Below, one piece after another: positions 11,402-23,597 of a stretch of DNA of 64,000 nucleotides. The position numbers were made by a program, and so were the translations under genes. Source of the stretch: Ophioderma brevispina (Eukaryota; Echinodermata; Ophiuroidea; Amphilepidida; Ophiodermatidae). The stretch covers positions 94,626 to 158,625 of the forward strand of contig JAMKCH010084986.1 of NCBI GenBank assembly GCA_023653785.1, in the 5' to 3' direction. Below the pieces are notes generated by a model. The model was not told the DNA's origin. It saw only the letters and a program-made list of their open reading frames with translations, and did not search any database. Positions within the stretch are counted from its first letter, which is position 1. Every line of letters starts with the position of its first letter.

Positions 11402-12640
11402 ACAGGGGATGGGGAAATGTAAAGAAAGTCAAATAAAATGGGCCACAATGGTACTCATGTCTATGATCTTGGGACTTAGGATTATTCCCAGTACAAAATG
11501 TCTTAAGCCACTTCAAATGTAAATGGTTTGGCAGCAAAGGTGTCGGTTTGGTGCGCTGATGTTACTTGAGACGATGACTTTGAATTAAATGTACCTTTTA
11601 ATGAAGTCACCTGTTTGCAATATAGAAAGTAATTGTCAATCTCGGGGACCTTGTTTGGTCCGCTACTCTGAGATTTCACTCTTCCGGAGACATTTCGCAC
11701 TTGATTGTAAAATGTCTCCTGTTTCTAACTCCTTCACTTATCTGTCCACTTGACTCCTCCATTCTCTCTCGTTTCTTCCTGTTCTTGCATATTTCACAAA
11801 GCACTCCGCACTGAGTAAAATAATATTTTTAGAGGCTGCTTAGTGTCATTTCATCATTTCCAAAATGTCAATTAATATGTATAGAAATTTTTAAAAATGT
11901 GGATTTTTTTTATTTTTTGCTTTTTTTAAGTTTTTTATTTTCATTTAAATGTGTTTGATATAGCGTTTTTTTTGGAAAAAGAAGTCGGATGGCCATGAGT
12001 AATGTTAACACAAACATACTTTAATGATCTGTGATTAAACATGACTATGGGGCATGTATGTAATAAACAATGAAGGGCTCCAACATAAAATGCAAATAAG
12101 AGTGTAGTAGATTGATTTCTGATGTGTTGACTTCTGTTAAAGCTTTCTTGTTAGTCATAGACGGCCGGCCGTTGAGGCAAAAAGTGCTCAGAAAAGAAAA
12201 AGTTTGACTGCGTAATGTGTTTTAATAACATCCAACCCGTTGATTCGCCTTACTCATGGGACATTACATAGCGTATGGGGTGTGGCCCTTCTAAGTTTTC
12301 GCCGTTGATACATTCGTTATAAAGCACCTTATGTTTATGGTTTGATTCCAAGGGATAGATATGGTCCTTTTCTTCCATTGACAAGTACTAAAGTACCTAG
12401 TAGTATGGCGTTACAATGAAGTCAGAAAGTCCACGAATCGGCAAATTGGGATTGTCCATAGAAAATAGACGAAAATCCGATTTTGCGATAAAAAAGTGAG
12501 GAAGATTGGCTTTCCTGCGGTTTTAGCTCTAAATGATGGCAATTGGGCTAGTTTTAACAATTAAATATAGAGTTTTAGAGACCATACTGTTGCATTAGTA
12601 GGATAGTAAGTAGTAAAACCAAAATTTTTAAATCTGGTTT
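11402..12640. other. No gene seen
   Basis: AT-rich sequence with short open frames only (for example 11503-11700 minus). No repeat shared with the rest of the window noticed. Confidence 0.4.
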
Positions 12641-12644
12641 TGTC

Positions 12645-13105
12645 CGTCAACGGGGGGGTGGCCGGATTCACCTCACTTCGCAGAGCAACCGCCCTTACTC
12701 CTCATCATCTCACCCGATTCAATGCATCCTCCTCAACCCAACCCTCCTACTCTCCACTCCACTTGCTTCCATGTCTTTGGACATAACCTCCTCCTCAAAC
12801 CTCCCACCTAGAACTCAAAAGCCCTTCTTAAGACATGCTCGGTCATAATTCCCTCAAGACTGCCCCATAACAAGTACACTATTCACCTTCGCCAACCGGT
12901 CCATCGCCTTTCCAAACCCAACAGTTGCATCAAGTCTCAGTCTTCATTTCATCCGATCCATCAACGTCACACCCCACATAATAATAATTAATATTTCCAA
13001 AAATGTTATCATAAATATTCTGGGTGGCAAACCCCCCCACCCCCCCCACCCCCCCCCCGTACCCTTCGACTTGGACTGCATACCCCAAGCCCGGTGACGG
13101 TGCTA
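12645..13105. other. C-rich compositional island
   Basis: The plus strand changes abruptly to pyrimidine- and C-rich sequence ('ctcctcatcatctcaccc', 'ccaaccctcctactctcc') ending in C7A repeats at about 13030-13059. Several plus frames read Ser/Pro/Thr-rich text broken by stops. It could be an old coding or retroelement fragment; nothing identifies it. Confidence 0.4.
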
Positions 13106-15059
13106 CCTTCACATTTTTTTCGCTAAATTACGAAAAGGATGAAGAAAATGAAATTAACCGGAGCTTTTTGACCAAAGTAGTGCCATTTTAGCCCACCGGA
13201 GGCAAAATTCAATTGTTAAGACAAGGGTTAAGGGGACATAATTAATTTACTTTCAAAGGACAAAGATTAAGTATAAAGTGCTAGCCATTCCACATGAACA
13301 AATTTTGGGAGTCAAAATGTCCAAAAAGGTAAAAAACAATTCCAAAATAATGGTAAAGCAGGCATATGGCCTCTTCTAAAAACTATAAGACATTGTGTTC
13401 AAGGGATATATGGTGTTGTTATGCTATTACAGTGCTAGGTATTCCAATTTAACAATTTTTAGACCTTAGACTTAGGATCATAATTAACTCAAAATTGGGA
13501 GGGGATCTAAAGTGTTTATGGTTAATATGGTCAGAAAATATCAAATTAATTAAACTCAGATTGATAAATGAAGTTGCTAATGCAGCAATTGTCCTAAGGT
13601 GCTATTGTTTCCATTAAATATCCATCCCTAAAGAAACTGTATTGGCTATGCAATACTCAGCTTTGAAGTTTATCCTAAATGGTAATAAATCAGCTCTCAT
13701 TGCCCTATTTGTCAAAATGTGTATCATGTCCTAATTCGCGTCTCAGAGTACATTAAAGTTGACAAGGAGTTGGCCATTATTAATGCACTTTCCTTGGAGG
13801 GGACAAAGAAATTAAAAAATCAAAAGTGTTTAATGTATAGTATGTCATCTTTCCGGTTAACTGGTGCTATGAATACACGAATGGGTAACATACTAAAAAA
13901 CGATTTTGGCGTTCTTTAATGCCATAATTTACAATGAGAAATATCTCCAAATGTTTCTTTATACTGCAAAAATAAATATGCTAATCGCGGTTGAGTGTTT
14001 TTGTTTTTGTTTTGTTTTAGTTACATAACAGGTAAGATTTTGCTAAGAGCAATAACCTGCAATGGGAAACAGTCACATGTCCCAATTTACGGCAAGTTAT
14101 ATGTTTACAATGGTCCAAAAGTCACTCTCCGACATGTGTTGATATTAAAAATAAATTAAAGGGGTATTAATGCTAAATCCACACTGGACATAGACTAGGG
14201 CCTGTGAATTACCAGAATGGGACAGGCTAGATGGATATCGTTTTAGCTGTTAAATTGATAAAACCAGGTCAAAAATTAAAAACAGAGCAGCCGACGCGTA
14301 GACCGTGATAGATCATGGTATTATAACACATAATAATAAACTCAACAAAAAGCCTTTGAGTAGCCTTAATGTCGTGGAATGAATTATTAACCATTTCAAT
14401 TTAGAACCAGGATATTAGTGAGACAAATATCAATTGCATATGTAAAACAACACTCAGGTATAAAAGGTATAAAACTGATTAACATGTTTAAGTAATTTAG
14501 TAATTGTGTTATCAGAATGTGGACTAATAATTATCAAAGAACAGGTTTGCATTTTTTTATTCAATATCTAAGTTGGCTATTCTTAATGTATCGCCCTAAG
14601 AAATATCTGATTGACCTACTGTTGCAAAAAGAAGACCATTAATGTCGCGAGTAGGACAAAGTGATATGTTTCGTTATTTCATCCATTTTATTGATCAGTT
14701 TGGATGAATTGGGTCCATTTTTTCACTTGTGATATCTAGAATTGTTAAGTTAAATGGCTAGCACTCTTTTCATCTGATAAAAAGCAAAGCACTTATATGA
14801 TCTGGCCATTTTTCCACCCCAAAATCTGTCAATATAACACAACTAGCTCTATCCACTTATTTAGACACTTTGGATGTAAGTGTGATCTAACCATGTTGGG
14901 GACATTTGACATGATTTGAAGTTCATTTGGAGCTAAAAATTATGAAATTGTGAAAATTTTGTGAAAAATAGAGTGACAAGACTACAGGTACTTATTGCGT
15001 TTCATTGAGATTGTAACGGCAAATGTTTCCGAATTTTGTTGGTGAAACAAAAAGGGTAT
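13106..15059. other. No gene seen
   Basis: About 2 kb of AT-rich sequence. The 66-codon plus frame 13719-13919 has no support. The tail end, about 14830-15050, may be a decayed unit of the satellite that follows. Confidence 0.4.
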
Positions 15060-15600
15060 GGACTAAGTATCCATCTTGAACAATTTCGATCTTTTTGGCA
15101 ATGTTCATCCAAAATCTATACATCGGACGACGTTCATTTTATCTACTTAATATGACTCCTTTGAAGGTGAATGGACCTTGTCTCATAATACTTGATATTT
15201 TAAGAAATGAATGTATTTCGGCTGATCTGATTTAGTATTTTGGACAATTGTAAACCTGTTTTGCTCTTTGACCCAAATTTATAAAGTGGAATGCGCTTCC
15301 ATTATATTCACTTAAATATGCCTCATTTGAAGGAAATGTACATGTTCTCGTAGATGTTTTAAGAAAAGAAAGGAATGAATTTCGACTGATTACCTATTTT
15401 TGACAATTTTGACCTTTTTTAAAAAAAATGGTCATTTGACCCCAAAATTTATAAATTGGAATGGCTTCCATTATATCACGTAAATATGACTCCTTTGAAG
15501 GTAAATGAATGTTTCGATAGATTATTTGAAGAAGAAAAGGAATGATTTCGACTGATACTGATTGACCTATTTTTGGACATTTTTGACCTTTTTTGGCCAT
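15060..15600 (+). repeat. 167-bp satellite, three units
   Basis: 'tttgaagg' in a conserved setting ('taaatatgactcc' before, 'aaatg' after) recurs at about 15160, 15328 and 15494. 'tgacccaaaatttataaa' and 'ggcttccattatat' recur in step. Divergence is moderate with many single-base indels. Confidence 0.75.
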
Positions 15601-15734
15601 TTTTACCTAAAATAAAAAATGGAGAAAGCCAACACCCCATACGTGATGTAATCCCATGGTGGTATGAATCCACTAGGTTGGGACCTTGTAACAACAAGGC
15701 AGTCAAAAGTCATTTTTGGTCCTGTGGGACGGCC

Positions 15735-16330
15735 GTCTATCAAAATCTTTCATTGGGGTGATGTTTGCATGGAGAGGAGTACAGTTGATGTTGTCATTCG
15801 TATAAAGCATCTGTTTCGCAAAGTATAAGGTCCTATATATGAGGTTGATATTTTGCGAAACAGATTTTGTTGGAAAGTTTCCAATCAAAGTTTTGACCTT
15901 CTCTTAAAGCTTTTTCTTTGCTTTCCCAAAACCTTTAAATCAAGTTTATTTCATCTCCACATAAGAATATACTCAAACTTAATATAAGTGAAATTGGTAA
16001 TATATATAGGTGATATTTTGCAAAACAGATTTTGTTGGTAGATCTCCACTGAATATTTGCTGGTTTGACTTGTGACAATGCTTCTTTGTCACTACCTTTC
16101 TTTAAAAAGATTGTTTGCATGAGGGGACAGTTGATGTAGTTATTAGTACTTAGAAAATCTGTTTCGCAAAAAATATCCGGTCTATAGTAGGAGGGTGATA
16201 TTTTGCCGAAAAATAGATTTTGTTGATTTCCAATGAAATATTTGATGTTTTGACTTGTGCATTGCTTCTTCTCGTCAACTACCTTTCATTTAAACGATTT
16301 TGTTTGCATTAGGGTTCACAGTTGAGAAAC
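15735..16330 (+). repeat. About 165-185-bp satellite, three units, with internal stem
   Basis: Same family as 8830-9204, opposite orientation. 'gatattttgc' recurs at about 15848, 16011 and 16196. Around 15810-15870 and 16150-16220, 'ctgtttcgcaaa' is followed within about 25 bases by its inverse 'ttttgcgaaacag', so units carry a potential stem. Confidence 0.75.
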
Positions 16331-16682
16331 TTTCTCGAGCAAGACACCAGTTGTATAGAAAATGTGGCTTCTCTGAAATTGAAAAGCAAGTTTTTGACCA
16401 TGCTGATAGTTCAGTCCTGTGGCAGTTTGTACAATTTTGCTGTAAACCCATCTTGAAAAGGTTTAAGCGTGTGGAAGTCGGGACTGGTCATGGCCCGACG
16501 TTTCTGTTTATGCTGGTGCTTGCACTGTTCATTAGCGTGTGTATACAAGATGGTATATGCTACAAGACAACTTATTGCAAGCATATACAAGATTATATGC
16601 CTTGCAAATGATTGTCTTGTAAGCGTGGTATTGCAGGTAGAGCAGTAAATATGCATGCAAACTTGGCAAGTTTATGCCCTTT

Positions 16683-17008
16683 TTAAAGGGGAGTTGTGAT
16701 CCTAGCAAACTCATTTTTGGTTTATGGTTCAGTAGATATCGCCAGAAAAGCTTATTTTTCAACATTCCGGTGATTCTGATGGATAGTTTTGATGTTAGGT
16801 GCAACTGGTTGTATAACGCTGCCCATAGGCTAATATGTTGTAATTAGTCCATTACGGACAGAAAATCCCCCCCAATTATGAATTTCTTTAAGAGCAAATA
16901 AAATTTGACAATAGATTAGGGCACAAATACTATACCTTGAACGACGTGCAGAAATGCAAACTTTTTTTAGTGGAGGGGATGAGGTTGTGGTCATGAATGC
17001 CCCTTTAA
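16683..17008 (+). mobile_element. TTAA-flanked MITE, family B
   Basis: Starts TTAAAGGGGAGTTGTGATC; its right end read on the minus strand starts TTAAAGGGGCATTCATGACC. TTAA at both edges, 326 bp, no coding capacity. Single copy in this window. Confidence 0.75.
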
Positions 17009-17687
17009 TTGGCAGGCAGTTGTAGGACAAGAAGCTGGAGATGTACTAATAAAACACATCAGAGCCTACTTGATCGACCATCCACTTGTCATGGTCCTGA
17101 CAAGGGGTAACACTTTGTGTCTGCAGGAAGGTACTTTACATTGTGTCGTACTCTGATATCCTGTAAGTGCCTGCTGGATGCTTTCCCCTTTCTTATCTTG
17201 ATCTAGGTTTGGATGCTGTATCATGAATGCAATCAAGAAACTTTGGCTATGTAATTGTCACCCATCTCTTGGTTATGTATTCTGATCAAAACTCTTCCCC
17301 GATTCAACCCTAAAAACAACATTGTCCAAAAAAGTCTAAAGCAGTTGGTACAGCATTTACGTATTTTTGAAAAACTTCTTAATAAACAAGGTATTTTACC
17401 TCTTAGCGCTTCTTCCTAAATTAAATTTTTTGAAGGAAGCTGTTTGTTTAGAAGTTTTAATTATCATTTTAAAATAATTTTGTAATTTGAATTTACTAAA
17501 TGTGGAAGTTTTTATATCAGTGTCAATTGGTCTTGAAATGGTTGTTTTTTTTTTAACTTATGACCCGATATGACACAATGTGTTAATTGTCAGTAAATTT
17601 TGTTAATGCTCTTGTCCGTGTATTCCCTTCCAAGGTGATATGTTTAATTTGTCGGTGAAGCGTCTCCACACTTTGTGTTGGTTCCAA
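17009..17687. other. No gene seen
   Basis: AT-rich sequence between MITE family B and the 17.7-kb minus-strand frame. Nothing supportable seen. Confidence 0.4.
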
Positions 17688-17924
17688 TCAACCTTTCAGT
17701 AGGCCAGGTCGCCCGTGCCTCTTTTCTTGATCATCATTGACCTTTCTCGAAGTCTTCTGAAAAAAAAAAAATGGGTTAATCATCATTACTGTGATACATG
17801 AAAGTTCAAGTACGCTAGGCCAGAAGACACATTGTGGACTCTCCTCCTTCCATCCCTCCAATGCTATCAGAAATCTGGTAGACTTAACATCCATTTTCAG
17901 AAGCGAACCCTGTTGCTTTAACAA
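17688..17924 (-). CDS. Weak minus-strand coding candidate
   Basis: A 78-codon frame. Its last 23 codons (17756-17688, 'KTSRKVNDDQEKRHGRPG', stop) follow a strong pyrimidine-rich AG acceptor. Upstream text ('LIALEGWKEESPQCVFWP') is also protein-like and ends at a possible ACA|GTAATG donor. The intron between them would be only about 33 bases, too short for an ordinary animal intron, so either the frame is continuous or only one part is real. No family recognised. Confidence 0.25.
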   Translation of the reverse strand: MLKQQGSLLKMDVKSTRFLIALEGWKEESPQCVFWPSVLELSCITVMMINPFFFFQKTSRKVNDDQEKRHGRPGLLKG

Positions 17925-18058
17925 TTATCGCAAAGACCTGTCATATGCCACGTACATAGTAACTCTTGGACGGGCCAAACACGGCTGTCCAAGATGTGGT
18001 AGTTTACTGTTCCACATCATCAGTCTCAGTAGGGACGGCCAGGCGCAAAATAACCGAA

Positions 18059-18086
18059 GGCACCGAAGGCAATTCCCTTCGGTGCC
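18059..18086. terminator. Perfect 11-bp GC-rich hairpin of unknown role
   Basis: GGCACCGAAGG, six-base loop CAATTC, then CCTTCGGTGCC. A terminator-like stem, but no U-run or transcript context supports termination in a eukaryotic window. It could be the tip of a foldback element. The type label is a placeholder for a stem-loop. Confidence 0.3.
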
Positions 18087-18159
18087 CCTACCAGTTGCCT
18101 TGATGACCCTAAATTTTTTGCCCAATTCTTGCCCTATTCTTTACATTGTAATTGCCTGA

Positions 18160-19553
18160 TGCCCTTTTATAAAATGAAAATTGTCTTGAAATTGGGCGCT
18201 GCCGCTTTAAAAATCCCTGATTTTGCACCGGGGACGGGGCCATTCAGTGATGGCACCCAAATTCTTCTTATGTAGTTGGAAGGCTCCATCAACATTTTGG
18301 TATCTTTCTTATGGTGACGAAAGGCTAGTGGAACACACTCTCACATCTCACTGATAACCATCATTGTGGTGCAAGAAGTCATGAGTTTGTGCCCTGTGTA
18401 GAATTTCAGTGTAGATTATCGTATGATTGCAAAGTGCCATTAATTCCGATTGAAAACTAGTGACAACAAGGACATGCTACCTTTTTTCATTCCATTTCCA
18501 ACCAGTATTTGGGTTTATAAGATAAGTAGTGGTTGTCTGCATCTTTAACAAGAAGTAAAACCACTGTATGCATCATCTTCATGCCTCTTGTTCATGAGTA
18601 AGAAAAAAATACAAAACGCAGATATATTTCTCACATCCTGGCTTTAATCGGTGTGTGGGCCAAACTTGATTCCCTTTGAGGTATGAGGATTTTGTCATAA
18701 TCTGTTTTGACAGTACTGCCTGTGCGAATCTTCCAGCTATTTGCTGTCATTCACTCGAAGACAGCGAATTCAGATGAACATAGTATATTGGTAACATTCA
18801 ATTCGTAAATTCAAATTTGTCTAACTGCCAAAAATGTTGAGCTTTCTGCATAAAAGAATATATATGAAATAAGTGTAGAGTTGTCTTGAACCATGGTGGA
18901 ATTTATTCCATAAAACATGACTTGTGTTTTGTGTTTGGTCCATGCAGCATCCCTCTAAATCGGAGCCTTACATGAAAAATCATGTGACTATCATTCTAAG
19001 GCGTCAGGCATTCGATTAGTAGATATGACAAGAGTATTGGAATTGGTTGTCCAAAAATATAAGTGCACAGCTGGGCTTTGAATCTGGTGAGCTCATTCAC
19101 CACCACAATGTAATGATGAGATAGTTTACCATGGCCACCACTATGATGCATCTGCCCACTCACCATCTTTAGCCATACTCAGTTATAGGAACTTATCTTG
19201 GCCACTCTTCGTTACGAAGTGCCAGAAAGAAGTTTGTGCACGCGATCAGAAAAGACCGCATGGCCCGTGATGTGCCCAATGAAGTGATAACAAACTTCAG
19301 GTTTAGAGCATCTTCTTGAGTCTGATGCCTTGGCCCTCTGTCCATGAAGTTGTCCCTTTTCAAAATGTCCATTATGTGACAAACTTCTGTACAAGGGCAT
19401 AAGGATTCTGAACTTGTTAAAATTTATATTATTTATTCTAGTTACAAGCAGTTGACTCTAAAATTAGCTACCTCTATCCCAAGTTGTATAGTACTCATAC
19501 GTAATGGTAATGTGTATGAAGGGAAAGTAAAAAAGACTCAGATATTAAGATAA
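18160..19553. other. No gene seen
   Basis: AT-rich sequence with no supportable exon or repeat. The 62-codon minus frame at 19212-19400 has no support. Confidence 0.4.
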
Positions 19554-22509
19554 TCTATATTACTAAAAAAAAACAACTTTTGGGTTTGTTTTTGTTTGTT
19601 TGATTGTGTTTGTTTGTTTGTCGGCTATGCGTTTCGCGCCTTTAACATACGGGTATGAATTTTGGTATAGTGGTAGAGCTCGGACGTACGCGGTTTGTGG
19701 TCATGTTTCGAGGGGTCATTTGGGGGTCCAAAAAGTCATCCAGGGGGTCATTCTTGGGTAACTTGAGGTGCTTTGATATATGGATATGAGTTTGGTGGTG
19801 GTGGTGGGAGTTTCGCCGTTAAGAGTTTAGTGTCACGTTTTCGAGGGTAATCTGGGGTCCAAAGGGTCATCCAGGGGGTCATTCCCTGGGGTAACTTGGG
19901 CGTGCTTTGATGTATGAATATGAGTTTTCGGGTTATGGTGGTAGAGTTTCGCTGTACGAGTTTAGTTTAGTGGTCATGTTTCGAAGAGTTCATTTGGGGG
20001 CAAAGGTCATCAGGGGTCATTATTGGGAAACTTGAGCGGCTTTGACGTTCATGGATATGAGTTTTGGTTGTCGGTGTGGGTTTTCGCAGTTACGACTTTA
20101 GTGGTCACATTTTCGAGGGGTCATGGGGGTCCATTTGGGGGCAAAGGTCATCAGGGGTCATCTATTGGGTAACTTGGCCGTGCTTTGATGTATGGGATAT
20201 GAGTTTTGGTATGGTGTAGAGTTTCGCTGTACAAGTTTAGTGGTCACCATTTTCGAGGGGTCGTTTGGGGGGGTTCAAAAGGTCATCCAGGGGTCATTAT
20301 TGGGTAACGGGGAATTGCTTTGACGGTATGGATGTGAGTTTTTGGCTTGCCCGCCCCTACCCCCCGGTGGTAGAGTTTCGCCATACGGGTTTAGTGGTCA
20401 ACGTTTTCGAGAGGTCATTTGGGGATCAAAGTCATCCCAAGGGTCATTATTGGGTAACTTGCTGTGCTTTGACGTATGGATATGAGTTTTGGTGTGGGGT
20501 AGAGTGTCGCTGTACGAGTTTAGTGTCACATTTTCGAGGGGTCATTTTGGGGGGTCAAAAGGTCGTCCAGGGGTCTATTGGATAACTTGGCCTGGCTTTG
20601 ACGTATGGATATGAGTTTGGTAGGGTTGGTAAGTTTAGCTGTTACGAGTTGAGTGGTCACGGTTTTCGAGGGGTCATTTTGGGGGGTAAAAAAGGTAATA
20701 AAGGGGTCATTATGGGTAACTTGGGGGCTTTTTGATGTAGAATACGCGTTTGGTATGGTGGTAGAGGTTTTCGCTTGTACGAGTTTAGTGGTATGTTTTC
20801 GAGAGGTCATTTGGGGGTCAAAAGGTCAATCCAGTTGTGTTGGTCATTGTTGGGTCACTTGAGCGTGCTTTTACATCTGGATATGAGTTTTGGTGTGTGG
20901 TGGAGTTTCTCCGTCGGGTTTAGTGGTCACGTTTTCGAGGGGTCAGTTTGGGGTCAAAAGGTCACTCCAGGGTCTTAGTGGGTAACTTGGCGTGCTTGAT
21001 GTATGAATTGAAGTTTTGGTATGGTGGATAGTTTCGCTGTACGAGTTTAGTGTCATGTTTTCGGAGGTCATTTGGGGTCGGTCATCCAGGTCATTATTGG
21101 GTACTTGAAGCGTGCTTTGACGTATGATATGAGTTTTGGTGTGGGGATGAAGTGTCGCCGTACGAGTTTTTTTGGTCACGTTTTCGAGGGGTATTTGGGT
21201 CAAAGGTCATCCAACGGTCATTATTGGGTAACTTGGCCGTGCTTTGATGTTTGATATGAGTTTTTTGGTTAGGTGGTAGAGTTTCGCTGTATTCACTTTT
21301 AGTGGTCACTTTTCGATGGGGTGGGGGGGGTCGTTTGGGGTCCAAGGTCATCCATGGTCCTTTATTGGGAACTTGGCCGGCGTTGAACGTATGGATGTGA
21401 GTTTGGTGTGGTGGTAAGTTTCGCCATACGAGTTTAGTGGCACGTTTTTGAAAGGGTCTTTGGGTCAAGGTCATCCAAGGGTCATATGGGACTGGCTGTG
21501 CTTTGACGATGGAGGCGTTTTGGGGTGGTGTAGAGTTCGCTGTACAGTAGTGGTCCATTTTCGAGGTGTCATTTGGGGGCAAGTCGTCCAAGGGTCATTA
21601 TTGGTAACTTGGCCGTGCTTTGACGTATGGATATGAGTTTTGGTAGGTGTGGTAGCGGCCTGTACGTTAGTGGTCACGTTTTCGGGGCATTTGGGGGTAA
21701 CAGTTCAGCCATGTGTCATTCTGGGTAACTTGGGCGGCTTTGATGTATGAATCGATTTTTTATGGTGGTAGAGTTTTCGCTACGAGTTAGTGGTCATGTT
21801 TTCTAGCTGTCCATTTGGGGGTCAAAGGTCATCCAGGGGTCATTATTGGGTCACTTGAGCGTGCCTCTACGGATGGATAGAAGTTTTTGTGTGGGTGGTG
21901 TAGTTTCGCCGTACGATTTTAGGGCACATTTTCGAGGGGTCATTTGGGTAAAAGGTCATCCAGGGTTCATTATTGGGTAACTTGGACGTTCTTTGATGTA
22001 TGGATATTAGTTTTTGGTTGGTTGTAAGTTTCGCCATACGAGTTTATTGGTCACGTTTTTTGAGGGTCATTTGGGGTCAAAGGTCATCCAAGGGTCATTA
22101 GTGGGTAACTTGGCTGTGCTTTGACGTATGGATTCTGAGTTTTTGGTGTGTTGGTGAGGTTTCGCTTTACGAGTTTAGTGGTCACGTTTTCGAGGGGTCT
22201 CTGGGTCAAGGGTCCCATCCAGGTCATTGGTACCTTTGGCGTGCTTTGACGTCGTAATGAGTTTGTTATTGTGGTAAGTTTTGCCGTACGAGTTTGTGGG
22301 CATGATTTTGATGGGTCATTTGGGGTCAAAGGTCCACCAGGGGTTTTATTGGGTAACTTGAGCCATGCTTAATGACGGACTTAAATGTCCGGACGCGAAG
22401 TATGTCGAATCAGTTCCTTCTGAAAACATTCCAGTATCCTGATCTAGCGGGTATACTCAATAGCGGGGGCCCGCGCGCATCGCGGGCTCCCCCCGCTAGC
22501 TACTACTAA
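19554..22509 (+). mobile_element. Helitron-like element carrying a satellite array
   Basis: The left edge reads A|TCTATATTACTA, like the TC start of many Helitrons. The interior is the 130-bp array plus a short leader with TTTG repeats and 'gcgtttcgcgcc'. The right edge has a GC-rich stem at 22461-22498 (TAGCGGGGGCCCGCG against CGCGGGCTCCCCCCGCTA), then 'gctactactaa', giving CTAA eleven bases after the stem (22506-22509); a CTAG at 22496-22499 overlaps the stem. A 3' stem then CTRR is the Helitron rule (family knowledge). The base after CTAA is G rather than T, so the exact end is uncertain. No Rep/helicase gene: a non-autonomous element if the call is right. Confidence 0.55.
19690..22370 (+). 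repeat. 130-bp tandem satellite, about 21 units
   Basis: The landmark 'gggtaacttgg' or a variant recurs near 19756, 19890, 20024, 20167, 20302, 20451, 20580, 20715, 20851, 20980, 21099, 21226, 21367, 21487, 21602, 21722, 21848, 21975, 22103, 22229 and 22350: mean spacing 130, range 115-149. Each unit has 'gctttgacgtatggatatga', 'gagtttcgc.gtacgagttt', 'gtggtcacgttttcgagggg' and a GGTCA cluster. Open frames inside (for example 21094-21591 minus) are repeat translations, not genes. Confidence 0.95.
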
Positions 22510-23155
22510 GCCGCTTATACGGCTCCTCCCATAAAGACTCACATATGTTCAAGTATATGGTCTACCTACACTGTAAACCTACTTTGCTAAATCAGAATAA
22601 TATCAAAAAATATCAATAAATTTTACAATTCTGTACCAGTACAGGTATCCTAACATACTCTGCAATTGATAAGAACCAGATGCTACCTAATAAGGACAAA
22701 ATCATAAAACTTAGTCATTACTGTCCGTACGTACACGTCAGGTGGCGGAATCCAGGCTTTGAACAGGTCAAAATTACCGGGGTCTGAAGGGTCCAAAATA
22801 CTCGAAATGGGCTGATTTTGCAAGAATTTGCAGAATTACCGGGGTGCGCGCGCCCCCTCCATGGATCATCCCTCACTTACACTGCAAGGAATGAATGAAG
22901 AATCGTTCTTGGAATACTGCGTTTCTTCCGGAAAAGTAACTTAATATTGCCTTATCCTTCACTTTAATCTATTCTTGCAATTTCAAATAGTTTTACCTTT
23001 TTGATAATCACTGATATGCTTAAGTAACTTCTGTGATATAATCAATTGCAATTTTACACCAACTATAATTTAATTTTTTTCCAGGATATTTTGATAGCTA
23101 GAAAGATTACAGGTGTAGACGATTAGACAAGGAAATTGGAAAAATGGTTTTTTCA
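22510..23155. other. No gene seen
   Basis: A small stem 'agccgcttatacggct' follows the Helitron-like end. The rest is AT-rich with nothing supportable. Confidence 0.4.
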
Positions 23156-23530
23156 TTAAAGTGACAGGAGGGATTTTTTTAGATATGACTTTCTCTCAAA
23201 TTTCACTGGATCGCGTTGTAGACCACCTACCGAGATGTTTCGAAGGTTTATTGAACAAACACGTCAAAAAAAAACCGCAAACCTTGTTTTTGAACTTGCC
23301 TGCTATCGTAATCGTTCCCCCTAGAAAACCATGTCTTTGACTTTGCTGTCGTGCAAGACAGAAACTACTAAATCCTCATTTTAATTATCATAGATGGCGT
23401 AGTTCGGCTTCATTCGACCTTTTCACTTCATGTGTGATCTAAGACTTGGTAAGCATTCCAACTATGTAGAAAAACGGGATTAGGAAAAATTGGGGGCGCT
23501 TCATTTGGAAATCTCCTCATGTCTCTTTAA
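23156..23530 (+). mobile_element. TTAA-flanked MITE, family C
   Basis: Left end TTAAAGTGACAGGAGGGATT; right end read on the minus strand TTAAAGAGACATGAGGAGAT. 375 bp, no coding capacity. Confidence 0.8.
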
Positions 23531-23597
23531 CAACGCATACAGCAAGATCATTAAGATTTCATTTACACAATATTAGTAAATTCCATCTGTTGATGAT

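Noticed and set aside
17757..17790. Intron in the 17.7-kb minus frame
   Set aside because: About 33 bases is too short for an animal intron, and the frame is open through it.
21094..21591. 165-codon minus-strand frame
   Set aside because: Lies wholly in the 130-bp satellite; its Thr/Pro/His text is the repeat translated.
19690..22370. CRISPR-like array
   Set aside because: The whole 130-bp unit repeats with no variable spacers, and the window is eukaryotic.
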